22,558 nucleotides of DNA from an uncultured Oscillospiraceae bacterium (GCA_900546785.1 URED01000037.1:1-22558), one strand, 5' to 3'; shown: positions 7,716 to 17,037, numbered from the stretch's first letter. The notes: generated by a model from the letters alone, not told the origin. Program-made: numbers and translations.

Positions 7716-8327
7716 GTGGAAAAATGGCTTGAACTTGCAATAGAGATACAGAGCCTTGCGCAAAACGGATTAACTTATTCAAACAATCCGTTTGATACCG
7801 AAAGGTATGAACGTCTGCGTGAGATTTCTGCGCAAATGCTGAGCATGAAAACCGATTATTCCGTTGAAAAAGTAAAGGATCTGTTTTGTAACGAAACAGG
7901 TTATCAGACCCCGAAGCTTGATACGCGCGCCGCCATCTTCAAGGGTGATAAAATATTGCTCGTTCATGAAAATAACGGCACATGGTCCCTGCCGGGCGGT
8001 TGGGTAGACGTGCTGGAATCCGTTGGGTCTAATACGGTCAAGGAGGTCAGGGAGGAAACCGGCCTTGACGCCGTTACGGAAAGACTGATCGCCGTTCAGG
8101 ACAGGAACAAGTATAATAAGCCCGTATACGCCTACGGCGTGTGCAAGATATTTGTGCTTTGTAAAGTGGTTGGCGGCAGCTTTTTGCCAAACCCGGAAAC
8201 AACGGAGATCGGCTATTTCGCAATTCATGAGCTTCCTTGCCTGTCGGAAGAAAAGGTGAATAAGCAGCAGATAGAGATGTGCTTCGCAGCCGCTGCCGAT
8301 GAAAATTGGAACGTTTTATTTGACTGA
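7716..8327 (+). CDS. NUDIX hydrolase with N-terminal Nudt_N-type domain
   Basis: A 203-residue enzyme expected to hydrolyse a nucleoside diphosphate linked to another group. Residues about 1-60 ('EKWLELAIEIQSLAQNGLTYS', 'FDTERYERLREISAQML') match the helical domain found ahead of NUDIX domains in Firmicutes hydrolases annotated as ADP-ribose or UDP-X pyrophosphatases. The NUDIX box is complete in the GGWVDVLES....KEVREETGL block; the usual Arg of the REUxEE core is Lys, while the metal-binding Glu residues remain. The GTG start at 7716 is chosen because GGAGGTG lies five bases upstream and the N-domain begins exactly there; the frame remains open 27 codons further up but without family similarity. 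It is a single gene between the divergent rRNA-modification operon and uvrB. Confidence 0.9.
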   Translation: MEKWLELAIEIQSLAQNGLTYSNNPFDTERYERLREISAQMLSMKTDYSVEKVKDLFCNETGYQTPKLDTRAAIFKGDKILLVHENNGTWSLPGGWVDVLESVGSNTVKEVREETGLDAVTERLIAVQDRNKYNKPVYAYGVCKIFVLCKVVGGSFLPNPETTEIGYFAIHELPCLSEEKVNKQQIEMCFAAAADENWNVLFD

Positions 8328-8439
8328 TAAAGCAAATCGGCGTATGGATTTAAGTAGAAATTGCATAAAAAGTTTTTATTTATGCCAATAATTTTTAAGA
8401 ATTACTTTACATTAAAGTGTGGAGTAATTTTTATTTTTA

Positions 8440-8448
8440 TGCTATAAT
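8440..8448 (+). promoter_or_regulatory. Extended -10 promoter of the uvrBA operon
   Basis: TGCTATAAT is an extended -10 with a perfect TATAAT hexamer, 32 bases before the uvrB ATG; no good -35 is seen. Two inverted repeats lie upstream (GCATAAA at 8363-8369 with 8379-8385, and AATTACT at 8400-8406 with 8423-8429). They may form a weak terminator for the NUDIX gene or an operator. No LexA box of the GAAC-N4-GTTC type is visible. Confidence 0.65.
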
Positions 8449-8480
8449 ACTATGAATATGTTTATTAAGGAAAAATTTTT

Positions 8481-10439
8481 ATGGACTGCTTTAAACTCGT
8501 AAGTGAATATAAACCCACGGGGGATCAGCCGCAGGCGATAGACGCACTCGTCAAGGGCGTTTTGCGCGGAGATAAGGAACAGACGCTGATGGGCGTTACC
8601 GGCTCCGGCAAGACCTTTACCATGGCAAATATAATTGAAAGAGTGAACAGACCCACACTTGTGCTTGCGCACAATAAGACGCTTGCCGCCCAGCTCTGCT
8701 CGGAGTTCAAGGAGTTCTTTCCGAAGAACGCCGTGGAATACTTTGTATCCTACTATGATTACTATCAGCCGGAGGCATACGTGCCCACAACCGATACGTA
8801 TATTGAAAAAGACAGCGCTGTGAACGAGGAGATAGACAAGCTGCGCCACAGCGCAACGGCCGCCCTGTCCGAACGGCGTGATGTGATCATTGTTGCTTCC
8901 GTTTCCTGTATCTATTCCATAGGCGACCCTATCGATTACCGCAATATGGTCATTTCGCTCAGGAGCGGCGCGCAGTACCCGCGTGACGCGCTCATTGCAA
9001 AGCTTGTATCTATTCAGTATGAAAGAAATGATATCAATTTTGTCAGAAATAAATTCCGCGTAAGAGGGGATACCGTAGAGATATTTCCCGCCGGATCCTC
9101 CGGCAACGCGATCCGCGTTGAATTTTTCGGCGATGAGATCGACAGGATCGCAGAGATCAATCCGCTTACCGGCAAGGTGGAGGGCATATTATCTCACGCC
9201 TGTATCTATCCCGCCTCCCATTATGTTGTGGGGGCAGAAAAAATGAAGATAGCGCTCCAAAAGATTTATGACGAGATGGTAGAGCGCGTGAAGTATTTTG
9301 AGGAAAAGGGCAAGCTTATAGAGGCGCAGAGAATCAAAGAGCGCACCATGAACGATATTGAGATGCTTCAGGAGACCGGCTTCTGCAAGGGCATAGAAAA
9401 TTATTCCGCGGTCATGAGCGGCAGAAAGCCCGGCCAGGCGCCGTTTACGCTGCTGGATTATTTCCCGGATGATTTTTTGCTGTTTTGCGATGAGAGCCAT
9501 GTTATGCTGCCCCAGGTCAGAGGCATGTACGGCGGCGACCACAGCAGAAAGGCAAGCCTCATTGAATACGGCTTCCGTTTGCCCTCTGCCTTTGATAACC
9601 GCCCGCTGATGTTTGATGAGTTTTACGGTAAAGTGAATCAGGTCATATTCACATCGGCAACGCCCGGCGAGTTTGAGAAAGAACATTCAACACAGATCGT
9701 GGAGCAGATCATTCGTCCCACCGGCCTGCTTGATCCCGTTGTTACCGTCAAGCCTACGGACGATCAGATGGACGATCTTGTTTCCGAGATCAATCTCAGA
9801 ACCGAAAGACAGGAGCGTGTGCTTGTAACCACGCTCACCAAAGCCATGGCGGAGGATCTTACTGCGTATCTGGAGGGCTTTGGCATAAAAGTGCGCTATA
9901 TGCACCATGATATAGACACCATAGAGCGCATGGAGATCATACGCGATCTCAGACTCGGTGAATTTGATGTGCTTGTCGGTATAAACCTCCTGCGAGAGGG
10001 GCTTGATATACCCGAAGTATCGCTCGTAGCCATACTTGACGCGGATAAGGAGGGCTTTCTGCGTTCAGAAACTTCGCTTGTGCAGACGATCGGTCGCGCT
10101 GCAAGAAACGCAAACGGTGAGGTCATCATGTATGCGGACAGCGTTACCCCCTCCATGGAGCGCGCAATATCGGAAACCGCCCGCCGCCGCACCATACAGC
10201 AAAAATATAATGAAGAACACGGCATAACGCCGCAGACCATCAAGAAGAGCGTGCGCGATGTGCTTGAGATCACTTCCAAGGAAAAATTAGAGAACAAAGG
10301 CAAAAAGCGCCTGTCAAAACGCGAGCGCGATGCGCTTGTTCAAAAGCTTACGGCAGAGATGAAAGAGGCGGCAAAACTGCTTGAATTTGAGCACGCTGCC
10401 TATTTACGAGATAAGATTAATGAGCTTAAAAACCAGTGA
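8481..10439 (+). CDS. uvrB: Excinuclease ABC subunit B
   Basis: UvrB is the damage-verifying helicase-like subunit of nucleotide excision repair. It is loaded by UvrA, opens DNA around the lesion and recruits UvrC. The 652-residue product has Walker A GVTGSGKT (residues 38-45), the beta-hairpin [10 protein letters not shown] (from Tyr91) that is inserted between the strands, DESH (337-340) as Walker B, the helicase motif '[12 protein letters not shown]', and a C-terminal UVR coiled coil (about 610-650) for UvrC and UvrA contact. Length is normal (650-670). An AGGA ribosome site lies nine bases before the ATG. uvrA follows after a short gap, forming the usual uvrBA operon. Confidence 0.98.
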   Translation: MDCFKLVSEYKPTGDQPQAIDALVKGVLRGDKEQTLMGVTGSGKTFTMANIIERVNRPTLVLAHNKTLAAQLCSEFKEFFPKNAVEYFVSYYDYYQPEAYVPTTDTYIEKDSAVNEEIDKLRHSATAALSERRDVIIVASVSCIYSIGDPIDYRNMVISLRSGAQYPRDALIAKLVSIQYERNDINFVRNKFRVRGDTVEIFPAGSSGNAIRVEFFGDEIDRIAEINPLTGKVEGILSHACIYPASHYVVGAEKMKIALQKIYDEMVERVKYFEEKGKLIEAQRIKERTMNDIEMLQETGFCKGIENYSAVMSGRKPGQAPFTLLDYFPDDFLLFCDESHVMLPQVRGMYGGDHSRKASLIEYGFRLPSAFDNRPLMFDEFYGKVNQVIFTSATPGEFEKEHSTQIVEQIIRPTGLLDPVVTVKPTDDQMDDLVSEINLRTERQERVLVTTLTKAMAEDLTAYLEGFGIKVRYMHHDIDTIERMEIIRDLRLGEFDVLVGINLLREGLDIPEVSLVAILDADKEGFLRSETSLVQTIGRAARNANGEVIMYADSVTPSMERAISETARRRTIQQKYNEEHGITPQTIKKSVRDVLEITSKEKLENKGKKRLSKRERDALVQKLTAEMKEAAKLLEFEHAAYLRDKINELKNQ

Positions 10440-10454
10440 TAATTACTGAAAGAG

Positions 10455-13298
10455 GTGATTTTTACGAACAAGAATATAATCGTTAAAGGCGCCAGAGAGC
10501 ATAATTTAAAAAATATTGACGTAGAGATCCCGCGCGACAGCCTTGTTGTGTTTACCGGTCTTTCCGGTTCCGGTAAATCCAGCCTAGCATTTGATACGAT
10601 CTATGCAGAGGGGCAGCGCAGGTATGTGGAAAGCCTTTCCTCCTACGCAAGGCAGTTCTTGGGGCAGATGGAAAAGCCCGATGTGGATTATATAGAAGGT
10701 CTCAGCCCCGCAATATCCATAGACCAGAAAACAACTTCCAAAAACCCGCGCTCCACAGTCGGCACCGTTACGGAGATCTATGATTATCTGCGTCTGCTCT
10801 ATGCCAGAATCGGTATTCCGCATTGCCCGGTCTGCGGCAGAGAGATCACGCAGCAGACCGTGGATCAGATCGTAGATCAGATCCTTTCCTATGATGAGGG
10901 CACACGTATCCAGATCATGGCGCCTATCGTCCGCGGCAGAAAGGGCGAGTATACAAAAGAGCTGGATGACGCACGTAAATCCGGCTATTCACGAGCGCGC
11001 ATAGACGGCAGTATTTATGACCTTTTTGAAGAGATTAAGCTGGAGAAGAATAAAAAGCACAATATAGAGATCATTGTGGACAGGCTTGTCGTAAACGATT
11101 CCATCAGGAGCAGGCTTGCGGACAGTATTGAGACGGCAACACATCTTTCCAAAGGCATTGTTATCTGTAATATCATGGATAAGGGCGACGAGCTGTTTTC
11201 GCTCGATTACGCCTGCCCGGAGCACGGCGTTTCCATAGAGGAAATGAGCCCGCGCATGTTTTCGTTCAACAATCCTTACGGCGCCTGCAAGCGCTGCGCC
11301 GGCCTTGGTACGTTTATGGAGATAGATGAAAATCTGATCATCCCGAATAAAAAGCTTTCCATTAATCAGGGCGCGATCAAAGCAAGCGGCTGGAACGTTG
11401 CGGACGGCTCTTCCATTGCCAAGATGTACTTTGAGGCGATTGCCGCTGAATACGGCTTTTCGCTGGATATGCCTGTTGAGATGCTTCCCAAGGAGGGCGT
11501 CCGCGCTATCCTTTACGGCACAAACGGTAAAAAGATCAAAATGAAGCGCGTAACGGCTTACGGCACGGGTACGTATACAAACGATTTTGAGGGCGTTGTA
11601 AATAATCTGAAGCGCCGTTATGACGAATCCAATTCCGAATGGGCAAGGGCAGAGATAGAAAACGTTATGGTCTCCTCCTGCTGCCCGGATTGCGGGGGCG
11701 CGCGTCTTTCTCCCGCAAGTCTTTCCGTTACCGTCGGCGGCAAGAATATTTATGAATTCTGCTGCATGTCCATCTCTGAAGAGCTGGATTTCATAAATTC
11801 GCTTCAGCTGACGCATAAAGAGCAGCTGATCGGCAATCTGATCATCCGCGAGATCCGGGAAAGGCTCAATTTCCTGAATTCCGTGGGTCTTGATTACCTT
11901 TCGCTCGCGCGTGAGGCGGCAACGCTTTCCGGCGGCGAGGCGCAGAGAATACGCCTTGCCACGCAGATCGGCTCCTCCCTTATGGGCGTTCTGTATATTC
12001 TTGACGAGCCCTCTATCGGTCTGCACCAGCGTGATAATGATAAGCTCCTCGGCACGCTTCGTCACCTGCGCGATCTCGGCAATACGCTGATCGTTGTTGA
12101 GCATGACGAGGATACCATGCGCGCGGCGGATTATATTGTAGATATCGGCCCCGGCGCGGGCGTGCACGGCGGCGAGCTTATCGCGGCAGGCACGGTTGAC
12201 GATATCATAAACTGCGAAGCTTCCATAACCGGGCAGTATCTCAGCGGTAAAAAATCCATTCCCGTTCCTCTGCAAAGAAGAAAAGGCAACGGCCATAAGC
12301 TTACCGTATACGGCGCGGCGGAAAATAATTTGAAAAATATCGATGTGGAGATCCCGCTCGGTAAATTTGTTGCCGTTACGGGCGTTTCCGGCTCCGGCAA
12401 ATCCAGCCTTGTAAATGAGATCCTTTATAAATATCTTGCAAATGAGCTGAATAACGCAAAAAAACGCCCCGGTAAGTTCAAAAGGATAAAGGGCACGGAA
12501 TATCTGGATAAGGTCATAGATATAGATCAGTCGCCGATCGGGCGCACACCGCGCTCCAATCCGGCAACCTATACGGGCGTGTTCAATGATATCAGAGAGC
12601 TTTTTGCCTCAACGCCGGATGCAAAGATGCGCGGCTATAAGGCAAACCGCTTTTCCTTTAATGTTAAGGGCGGCCGCTGCGAAGCCTGCCAGGGAGACGG
12701 CATCGTCAAAATAGAAATGCACTTTCTTGCAGACGTCTATGTGCCGTGCGAGGTCTGCTCGGGCCATAAGTATAATCATGAAACGCTTGAGGTCAAATTC
12801 AAGGGCAAGAATATATACGAAGTGCTGGAAATGACGGTTGATGAAGGGCTGGAATTTTTCAAACAGCAGCCCAAGATCTACAGAAAGCTGAAAACCATCT
12901 CAGAAGTGGGTCTGGGGTATATCAAGATCGGTCAGCCCGCAACCACGCTTTCCGGCGGCGAGGCGCAGCGCGTCAAGCTCGCAACGGAGCTTATGAAGCG
13001 CTCAACAGGTAAAACGATCTATATTTTGGACGAACCCACTACCGGGCTTCACACGGCGGATGTGCACAAGCTTATCCATGTGCTCAACGCGCTTGTGGAC
13101 AGCGGCAATACCGTCCTTGTGATCGAGCATAATCTGGATGTGATCAAAACAGCGGATCATATCATAGATCTCGGCCCGGAGGGCGGCAAAGGCGGCGGCA
13201 TGATCGTCGTGACCGGCACGCCGGAGGAGGTCGCCGCGTGCAGCAGCTCCTATACCGGCCAATACCTTGCGCCGATTCTGAAAAAGCAAAAGAACTGA
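10455..13298 (+). CDS. uvrA: Excinuclease ABC subunit A
   Basis: UvrA is the dimeric ABC-type ATPase that first detects bulky DNA lesions and hands DNA to UvrB. The product shows the duplicated ABC structure: Walker [10 protein letters not shown] near residue 36 and a second one 'GVSGSGKSS' in the C-half, two signature motifs ([14 protein letters not shown] and [14 protein letters not shown]), Walker B '[13 protein letters not shown]' and '[10 protein letters not shown]', and Cys pairs of the zinc modules (CPVC, CKRC, CPDC, CEAC..CEVC). Length of about 945 is normal. The start is uncertain: the only common start codon in the right place is GTG 10455, but it is part of an excellent ribosome site (AGAGGTGAT). 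The position where homologues have Met-Asn-Lys is ACG at 10464, ideally spaced from that site. uvrA lies 15 bases after uvrB. Confidence 0.97.
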   Translation: MIFTNKNIIVKGAREHNLKNIDVEIPRDSLVVFTGLSGSGKSSLAFDTIYAEGQRRYVESLSSYARQFLGQMEKPDVDYIEGLSPAISIDQKTTSKNPRSTVGTVTEIYDYLRLLYARIGIPHCPVCGREITQQTVDQIVDQILSYDEGTRIQIMAPIVRGRKGEYTKELDDARKSGYSRARIDGSIYDLFEEIKLEKNKKHNIEIIVDRLVVNDSIRSRLADSIETATHLSKGIVICNIMDKGDELFSLDYACPEHGVSIEEMSPRMFSFNNPYGACKRCAGLGTFMEIDENLIIPNKKLSINQGAIKASGWNVADGSSIAKMYFEAIAAEYGFSLDMPVEMLPKEGVRAILYGTNGKKIKMKRVTAYGTGTYTNDFEGVVNNLKRRYDESNSEWARAEIENVMVSSCCPDCGGARLSPASLSVTVGGKNIYEFCCMSISEELDFINSLQLTHKEQLIGNLIIREIRERLNFLNSVGLDYLSLAREAATLSGGEAQRIRLATQIGSSLMGVLYILDEPSIGLHQRDNDKLLGTLRHLRDLGNTLIVVEHDEDTMRAADYIVDIGPGAGVHGGELIAAGTVDDIINCEASITGQYLSGKKSIPVPLQRRKGNGHKLTVYGAAENNLKNIDVEIPLGKFVAVTGVSGSGKSSLVNEILYKYLANELNNAKKRPGKFKRIKGTEYLDKVIDIDQSPIGRTPRSNPATYTGVFNDIRELFASTPDAKMRGYKANRFSFNVKGGRCEACQGDGIVKIEMHFLADVYVPCEVCSGHKYNHETLEVKFKGKNIYEVLEMTVDEGLEFFKQQPKIYRKLKTISEVGLGYIKIGQPATTLSGGEAQRVKLATELMKRSTGKTIYILDEPTTGLHTADVHKLIHVLNALVDSGNTVLVIEHNLDVIKTADHIIDLGPEGGKGGGMIVVTGTPEEVAACSSSYTGQYLAPILKKQKN

Positions 13299-13336
13299 AA
13301 AAATCCCGCGTGCTCATAAGTAAACGCGGGATTTTT
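13299..13336. terminator. Bidirectional terminator between uvrA and sigG
   Basis: AAAAATCCCGCGT pairs perfectly (13 bases) with its complement at 13324-13336 around a 12-base loop. The A-run and T-run flanks let it end both uvrA (+), whose stop it touches, and the convergent sigG transcript (-). A second small hairpin (CACTG AAA CAGTG, 13401-13413) lies nearer to sigG. Confidence 0.9.
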
Positions 13337-13432
13337 AATATTTCTATTCAAAAATAGCTTAGGACAGCGGACTTGTCAGTATCACTTTGGCTGTAGTTAT
13401 CACTGAAACAGTGTTGAATTGAATTCTTACTA

Positions 13433-14203
13433 TTATTTATGCTCTTTTATCCGTTTCAGCGCCGTTTTTTCAAGCCTGCTCACCTGCGCCTGAGAGATGC
13501 CTACTTCCTTTGCAACCTCCATCTGCGTTTTGCCCTGCATAAAGCGCAGATACAGTATATTCTGCTCGCGCGGCTCAAGGTTTTTGATCTCGTCTTTTAT
13601 CATGATCTCGTCAATCCAGTCGCCGTCCGTGCTGTTGTCGCCAACCTGGTCCATAACGTATATCGTGTCGCCGCCGTCATTGTATACCGGCTCGTACAGT
13701 GAAATCGGGTCAACGATCGCTTCAAGCGCAAGCACAACCTCGCTTTTTTCCATATCCAGTGCTTTTGCAATCTCTTCTATGGAAGGCTCTTTTTTGTTTT
13801 TGTTTATAAGCGCTTCCTTTACCTGCATGGCCTTGTATGCCGTGTCTTTCATGCTGCGGCTCACCCTGATCGGTGAATCATCCCTGAGATAGCGCCTGAT
13901 TTCGCCTATACACATAGGCACCGCGTAGGTCGAAAATCTTACATTCAGGCTAAGATCAAAATGATCTATGGCTTTTATCAGCCCGATCACACCCACCTGA
14001 AACAGATCGTCCATCGTTTCACCGCGGTTTTGAAAGCGCTGAATAACGGAAAGCACCAGCCTTAAATTGCCCTTTATCAGATTCTCCCTCGCTTTTTTAT
14101 CTCCGGCGCGCGCTTTTTTTAACAGCTCTATCTTTTCGCTCTCCTTAAGCACTTTAATTTCGCTTGTGTTGATCCCGCATATCTCTACCTTGTTGTACTG
14201 CAT
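13433..14203 (-). CDS. sigG: Forespore-specific RNA polymerase sigma factor SigG
   Basis: SigG directs late gene expression in the forespore during sporulation. The 256-residue product starts with NKVEICGINTSEIKVL, the N-terminal signature that separates SigG from SigF. It continues with region 2 (GNLRLVLSVIQRFQNRGE, DDLFQVGVIGLIKAIDHFD, FSTYAVPMCIGEIRRYLRDD), region 3 (PIRVSRSMKD...EPSIEEIAKAL) and region 4 (QGKTQMEVAKEVGISQAQVS). I chose ATG 14203, because GGTGG lies eight bases upstream; an ATG at 14218 would add five residues but has no ribosome site. Upstream, AATACTA (14245-14239) with TTTATA 18 bases before it is a faint SigF/SigG-like promoter. In Bacillus sigG sits beside sigE; here it is alone beside uvrBA. 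The gene is strong evidence for an endospore former. Confidence 0.96.
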   Translation of the reverse strand: MQYNKVEICGINTSEIKVLKESEKIELLKKARAGDKKARENLIKGNLRLVLSVIQRFQNRGETMDDLFQVGVIGLIKAIDHFDLSLNVRFSTYAVPMCIGEIRRYLRDDSPIRVSRSMKDTAYKAMQVKEALINKNKKEPSIEEIAKALDMEKSEVVLALEAIVDPISLYEPVYNDGGDTIYVMDQVGDNSTDGDWIDEIMIKDEIKNLEPREQNILYLRFMQGKTQMEVAKEVGISQAQVSRLEKTALKRIKEHK

Positions 14204-14287
14204 ACATAAAACCACCATTCAATTTTTATGTACGCATTTAGTATTGCCGTCCGCCGCCGTCTTTATAAAGATAAAATCAATTTTTCA

Positions 14288-14327
14288 AAAATAAAGCGGC
14301 GCCTCACTTTTGTTTTGTGAGACGCCG
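14288..14327 (-). terminator. Terminator of the fucosidase operon
   Basis: CGGCG-C-CTCAC (14297-14307) pairs with GTGAG-A-CGCCG (14317-14327), with one internal mismatch and a nine-base loop. On the minus strand it is followed by a T-rich run, and it starts six bases after the fucosidase stop codon. Confidence 0.82.
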
Positions 14328-14332
14328 TTTCT

Positions 14333-15679
14333 TCATTTTACTCTGTATGCGCCGGTTGCAACTACCTCGGCTTTTTCAATATAAGGCTCCTTACGGCATT
14401 CTTCAATTTTGATCGTCAGGTTATCTGTTACAATGGGTTCAAACACGGCGATTTTTGAGAAACCTATTATCGTTCCTTTAAACAGCTTTTTTCCGTCAGC
14501 CAGAATGGAAAATCTTTCTACGCGCTGGGATTTTGTAGTGTCCTCGCTCAGCCTTATCCTGTCCACGCTTTGGCGCGGAAAACTCAGATCGATTTCAAAT
14601 CCGCCGTCTTTGTCCCTGCGCTTTACTTCTTTTATTACAAGCTGATCCTCTTTTTTCAGCCATTTTCCCATTTCCTTAAGGCGTTTTACATCGCTTTTTG
14701 CAAAAAGGCCGTTTTTGTTCGGCGGTATATTCAGTAAAAACAGGGAGTTATTTCCTGCCGAGTTATAATAAATCTTCATCAAATGGTTAAGCGATTTCAG
14801 CGATATTCGCTGCAAAGGGTGATAAAACCATCCGAGCCGTATGGAAACGTCCACCTCCGCAGGATACCACATGAATTCGTCAAAATCTTTCAAAAATTCT
14901 CTGGAACCCATATCCGGCAGCATTACGTCCTGGCAGCGTTTCTGGAATTTTTTCATATCATCGTCTGTCTGGCAGTTTGCGGCAAAGTTTTGCTGGTCAA
15001 ATTCAAATTTCGGCACAACATTCCATTCGCTTTCGCGCGTTTTGCCGCTTTCATTGCCGATCCAGCGCACGTCTGGCGCGCAGCCACTCATAACGATGTC
15101 CGGCTGCAATTCAACTGCGGTCTTCCATATCCGCTCAAAATCGTATTTCTGCACAGGCTGCCCGTCTGCCTTTGCGCCGCACGCGCCGTCCAGCCACAGC
15201 ATGAAAATATCGCCGTAGTTTGTAAGCAGTTCGGTCAGCTGCGCTATGTAAAAATCATTGTATTCCGGAGATCCGTAGCATTTTGCATTTCTGTCCCAGG
15301 GCGAAAGGTAAACGCCGAATTTCAGCCCGTATTTTTTGCAGCTTTCGCTCACTTCGCGCACAACATCGCCCTTGCCGTTTTTGTATGGGCTGTTTCTTAT
15401 GCAATGTTCTGTGGTTTTGGTCGGCCAAAGGCAGAAACCGTCATGGTGCTTGCAGGTCAGTATAACGCCTTTCATACCTGCCGCTGCTATCGCTTCACAC
15501 CATTGATCCGTGTTTTGCTTCTTTGGATCAAAAAGCGTTTCGCTCTCCTTGCCGTTGCCCCATTCCCGGTTTGTAAAGGTGTTGATGCCGTAATGAACAA
15601 AGGCGTAATATTTCATATCCTGAATAATAAGCTGGCGCCTGTTCGGCACAACGCTTGTGTAAAGATCGATCCTATCCAT
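14333..15679 (-). CDS. Alpha-L-fucosidase, glycoside hydrolase family 29
   Basis: This enzyme releases L-fucose from glycans by a retaining mechanism. The 448-residue product begins the GH29 barrel with 'MKYYAFVHYGINTFTNREWG', has the active-site 'LTCKHHDGFCLWPTKTTEHC' block with the substrate-binding His pair, 'FGVYLSPWDRN', and 'IFMLWLDGACG' with the nucleophile Asp164. It ends with a beta-sandwich region. There is no signal peptide, so it should act in the cytoplasm on imported fucosyl-oligosaccharides. I chose ATG 15679; an in-frame TTG at 15724 would add 15 residues without similarity, and the nearest purine-rich site (GAGAGGGG) is rather far upstream. It is the second gene of an operon with an aldo/keto reductase, and resembles the short, broader-specificity GH29 subfamily. 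Confidence 0.92.
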   Translation of the reverse strand: MDRIDLYTSVVPNRRQLIIQDMKYYAFVHYGINTFTNREWGNGKESETLFDPKKQNTDQWCEAIAAAGMKGVILTCKHHDGFCLWPTKTTEHCIRNSPYKNGKGDVVREVSESCKKYGLKFGVYLSPWDRNAKCYGSPEYNDFYIAQLTELLTNYGDIFMLWLDGACGAKADGQPVQKYDFERIWKTAVELQPDIVMSGCAPDVRWIGNESGKTRESEWNVVPKFEFDQQNFAANCQTDDDMKKFQKRCQDVMLPDMGSREFLKDFDEFMWYPAEVDVSIRLGWFYHPLQRISLKSLNHLMKIYYNSAGNNSLFLLNIPPNKNGLFAKSDVKRLKEMGKWLKKEDQLVIKEVKRRDKDGGFEIDLSFPRQSVDRIRLSEDTTKSQRVERFSILADGKKLFKGTIIGFSKIAVFEPIVTDNLTIKIEECRKEPYIEKAEVVATGAYRVK

Positions 15680-15730
15680 AATTTTTGCGCTTGCGCGCCC
15701 CTCTCTACTATTTGTGTACGGCAACGGCCG

Positions 15731-16579
15731 TTACGGATTTATATTGACTCTTTTTCTGTCCGGGTGTTCGCCGCTCCAGCCGCACGGCGGCATGGAACTG
15801 ATACGCATCATGTCCTCATCGGAAAGTGTAAAAGCGTCAAGATCCATGTTCTGCCTCATACGTTCGGCGTCGGTTGTTTTTACTATAGGCATCACGCCGC
15901 GCTGTAAGGCATATTTTATGCAGATCTGTGCAGGGGAGCTGCCGTATTTTTCTGCAAGCCCGCATATCAGTTCGTCGCCCAGCACACGTGTGCGCCCCAG
16001 CGGGCTCCATGCCTGCACAAGTATGCCGTTTTTCCGGCAGTATGAAACGGTTGCCTCCTGCGTGTGCCTAGGGTGAAACTCTATCTGGTCAATAGCCGGT
16101 GTTATATCACAGTTATCCATTATGTTCTGTAAGTGATGCGGCAAAAAATTGCTGACGCCTATGGCTTTTACGAAGCCTTGCCTGTAAAGATACTCAAGCG
16201 CGCGCCATGTTTCAATATCCAGCTCGCGCCAGTTGTCATATCCCGGTTCGGGAAGAGGCCAGTGTATAAGATACAGATCTATATAGTCCGTGCCAAGCCT
16301 TTTTAAAGATGCCTGAAATGCTGCAATAGCCTTGTCGTAGCCCATTTCGCTCTTCCAAAGCTTTGTGCAGATCTGAAAATTTTCCCGCGCAATACCGCTT
16401 TCGGCGATCGCGTCCGCAATATATTCTTCCGTGCCGTAAAAGGAAGCCGTGTCAAAATATCTGTAGCCGGCTTTGATCGCGTCAAGAACCGCGTTGCGTC
16501 CGTTCTCCGCAGCTTTGTAAGTACCGTATGCCGCAGGGGGCAAGCACAGTCCGTTGTTCAGTTTGAAGAGATTATCCAT
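15731..16579 (-). CDS. Aldo/keto reductase
   Basis: A 282-residue NADPH-dependent oxidoreductase of the aldo/keto reductase barrel family. The catalytic tetrad is visible: Asp43 and Tyr48 (YRYFDTASFYG), Lys73 (CTKLW) and His106 (YLIHWP). The cofactor-binding strands follow with 'KAIGVSNF', 'QIEFHPRHTQ', 'VQAWSPLGR' and the C-terminal 'MPIVKTTDAERMRQN' segment. AAGGTGAT sits three bases before the ATG. It is the first gene of an operon with the fucosidase 51 bases later. A role in reducing a sugar or sugar-derived aldehyde freed from fucosylated glycans is plausible but not shown. Its substrate cannot be told from sequence. Confidence 0.94.
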   Translation of the reverse strand: MDNLFKLNNGLCLPPAAYGTYKAAENGRNAVLDAIKAGYRYFDTASFYGTEEYIADAIAESGIARENFQICTKLWKSEMGYDKAIAAFQASLKRLGTDYIDLYLIHWPLPEPGYDNWRELDIETWRALEYLYRQGFVKAIGVSNFLPHHLQNIMDNCDITPAIDQIEFHPRHTQEATVSYCRKNGILVQAWSPLGRTRVLGDELICGLAEKYGSSPAQICIKYALQRGVMPIVKTTDAERMRQNMDLDAFTLSDEDMMRISSMPPCGWSGEHPDRKRVNINP

Positions 16580-16597
16580 ACTATCACCTTGTATTTC

Positions 16598-16626
16598 ATT
16601 ATAATAAAGGCAGTATAAAATTACAA
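16598..16626 (-). promoter_or_regulatory. Promoter of the aldo/keto reductase-fucosidase operon
   Basis: On the minus strand TTGTAA (16626-16621), a 17-base spacer and a perfect TATAAT (16603-16598). The first gene starts 18 bases beyond the -10, preceded by AAGGTGAT. Confidence 0.7.
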
Positions 16627-16659
16627 TATTAAAAAAATAAAATTATATATAAATAGTTC

Positions 16660-16688
16660 TTGACTTAAAGCCAAATCAGTGATATTAT
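16660..16688 (+). promoter_or_regulatory. Promoter of the tRNA pair
   Basis: TTGACT (16660-16665), 17-base spacer, TATTAT (16683-16688). The first tRNA begins 18 bases after the -10. Both hexamers match consensus at five of six positions, as is usual for stable RNA genes. Confidence 0.8.
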
Positions 16689-16705
16689 ATCTAAGTCAAA
16701 GATTT

Positions 16706-16782
16706 GGGCCATTAGCTCAGTTGGTTAGAGCTCCCGGCTCATAACCGGTAGGTCCGGGGTTCGAGTCCCTGATGGCCCACCA
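16706..16782 (+). tRNA. tRNA with CAU anticodon (Met elongator or lysidine-modified Ile2)
   Basis: A 77-base cloverleaf with encoded CCA: acceptor GGGCCAT/ATGGCCC, D stem GCTC/GAGC, anticodon loop CTCATAA, T stem CGGGG/CCCTG with TTCGAGT loop. The paired 1-72 position excludes initiator tRNA. The GGCTCATAACC anticodon arm looks more like Gram-positive Ile2 (CAU) than the usual GGTTCATACC of elongator Met, so identity is open. The first anticodon-stem pair (27-43) is a C-U mismatch. Confidence 0.93.
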
Positions 16783-16789
16783 AATCTTT

Positions 16790-16865
16790 AGGGGTATAGC
16801 TCAGTTGGTAGAGCAGCGGTCTCCAAAACCGCGTGCCGAGGGTTCAAGTCCTTCTGCCCCTGCCA
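16790..16865 (+). tRNA. tRNA-Trp (CCA)
   Basis: A 76-base cloverleaf with encoded CCA: acceptor AGGGGTA/TGCCCCT, D stem GCTC/GAGC, anticodon stem GCGGT/ACCGC with loop CTCCAAA giving anticodon CCA, and discriminator G as expected for Trp. Seven bases separate it from the preceding tRNA, and both share one promoter and terminator. It is the last core gene before the AT-rich island, so its 3' end is a candidate attachment site. Confidence 0.96.
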
Positions 16866-16867
16866 TA

Positions 16868-16915
16868 AAAAAAGCCTTTATTTAAGCCAAATTCGGCTAA
16901 ATAAAGGCTTTTTTC
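16868..16915 (+). terminator. Strong terminator after the tRNA operon
   Basis: A 17-base stem (AAAAAAGCCTTTATTTA with its complement at 16898-16914), with a small inner GCC/GGC pair in the loop, is followed by further T residues. The A-run on the other flank makes it potentially bidirectional. The next 200 bases to 17119 contain no gene. Confidence 0.92.
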
Positions 16916-17037
16916 TTTATGTAAATTTCACTTGTTTGTAATACTAAATTTAACAAATTTTCCGTCTGGTTTTGTTTTTTTCACATTTTTCCGTTCACTA
17001 CAGCATCAAAAAAGCATCATAATTATAAAGTATTTAT

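Noticed and set aside
8328..8480. LexA/SOS box upstream of uvrB
   Set aside because: No GAAC-N4-GTTC type sequence is present; only AT-rich inverted repeats and an extended -10.
10989..12296. 435-codon open frame antisense to uvrA
   Set aside because: It lies fully opposite strongly conserved uvrA codons, has no ribosome site and its product is of low complexity with no domain; it is a shadow of codon bias.
14239..14269. SigF/SigG-dependent promoter of sigG
   Set aside because: AATACTA at about 18 bases from TTTATA is only a partial match to the forespore consensus; mentioned under sigG but not called as a feature.
14783..15907. 374-codon open frame antisense to the fucosidase and reductase genes
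   Set aside because: It spans the gap between two well-supported genes on the other strand and has no recognisable domain or ribosome site.
16981..17020. GCATCA direct repeat (17003-17008 and 17014-17019) as an att or CRISPR-like repeat
   Set aside because: Only two short copies 11 bases apart, with no further copies; no CRISPR array is visible anywhere in the window.
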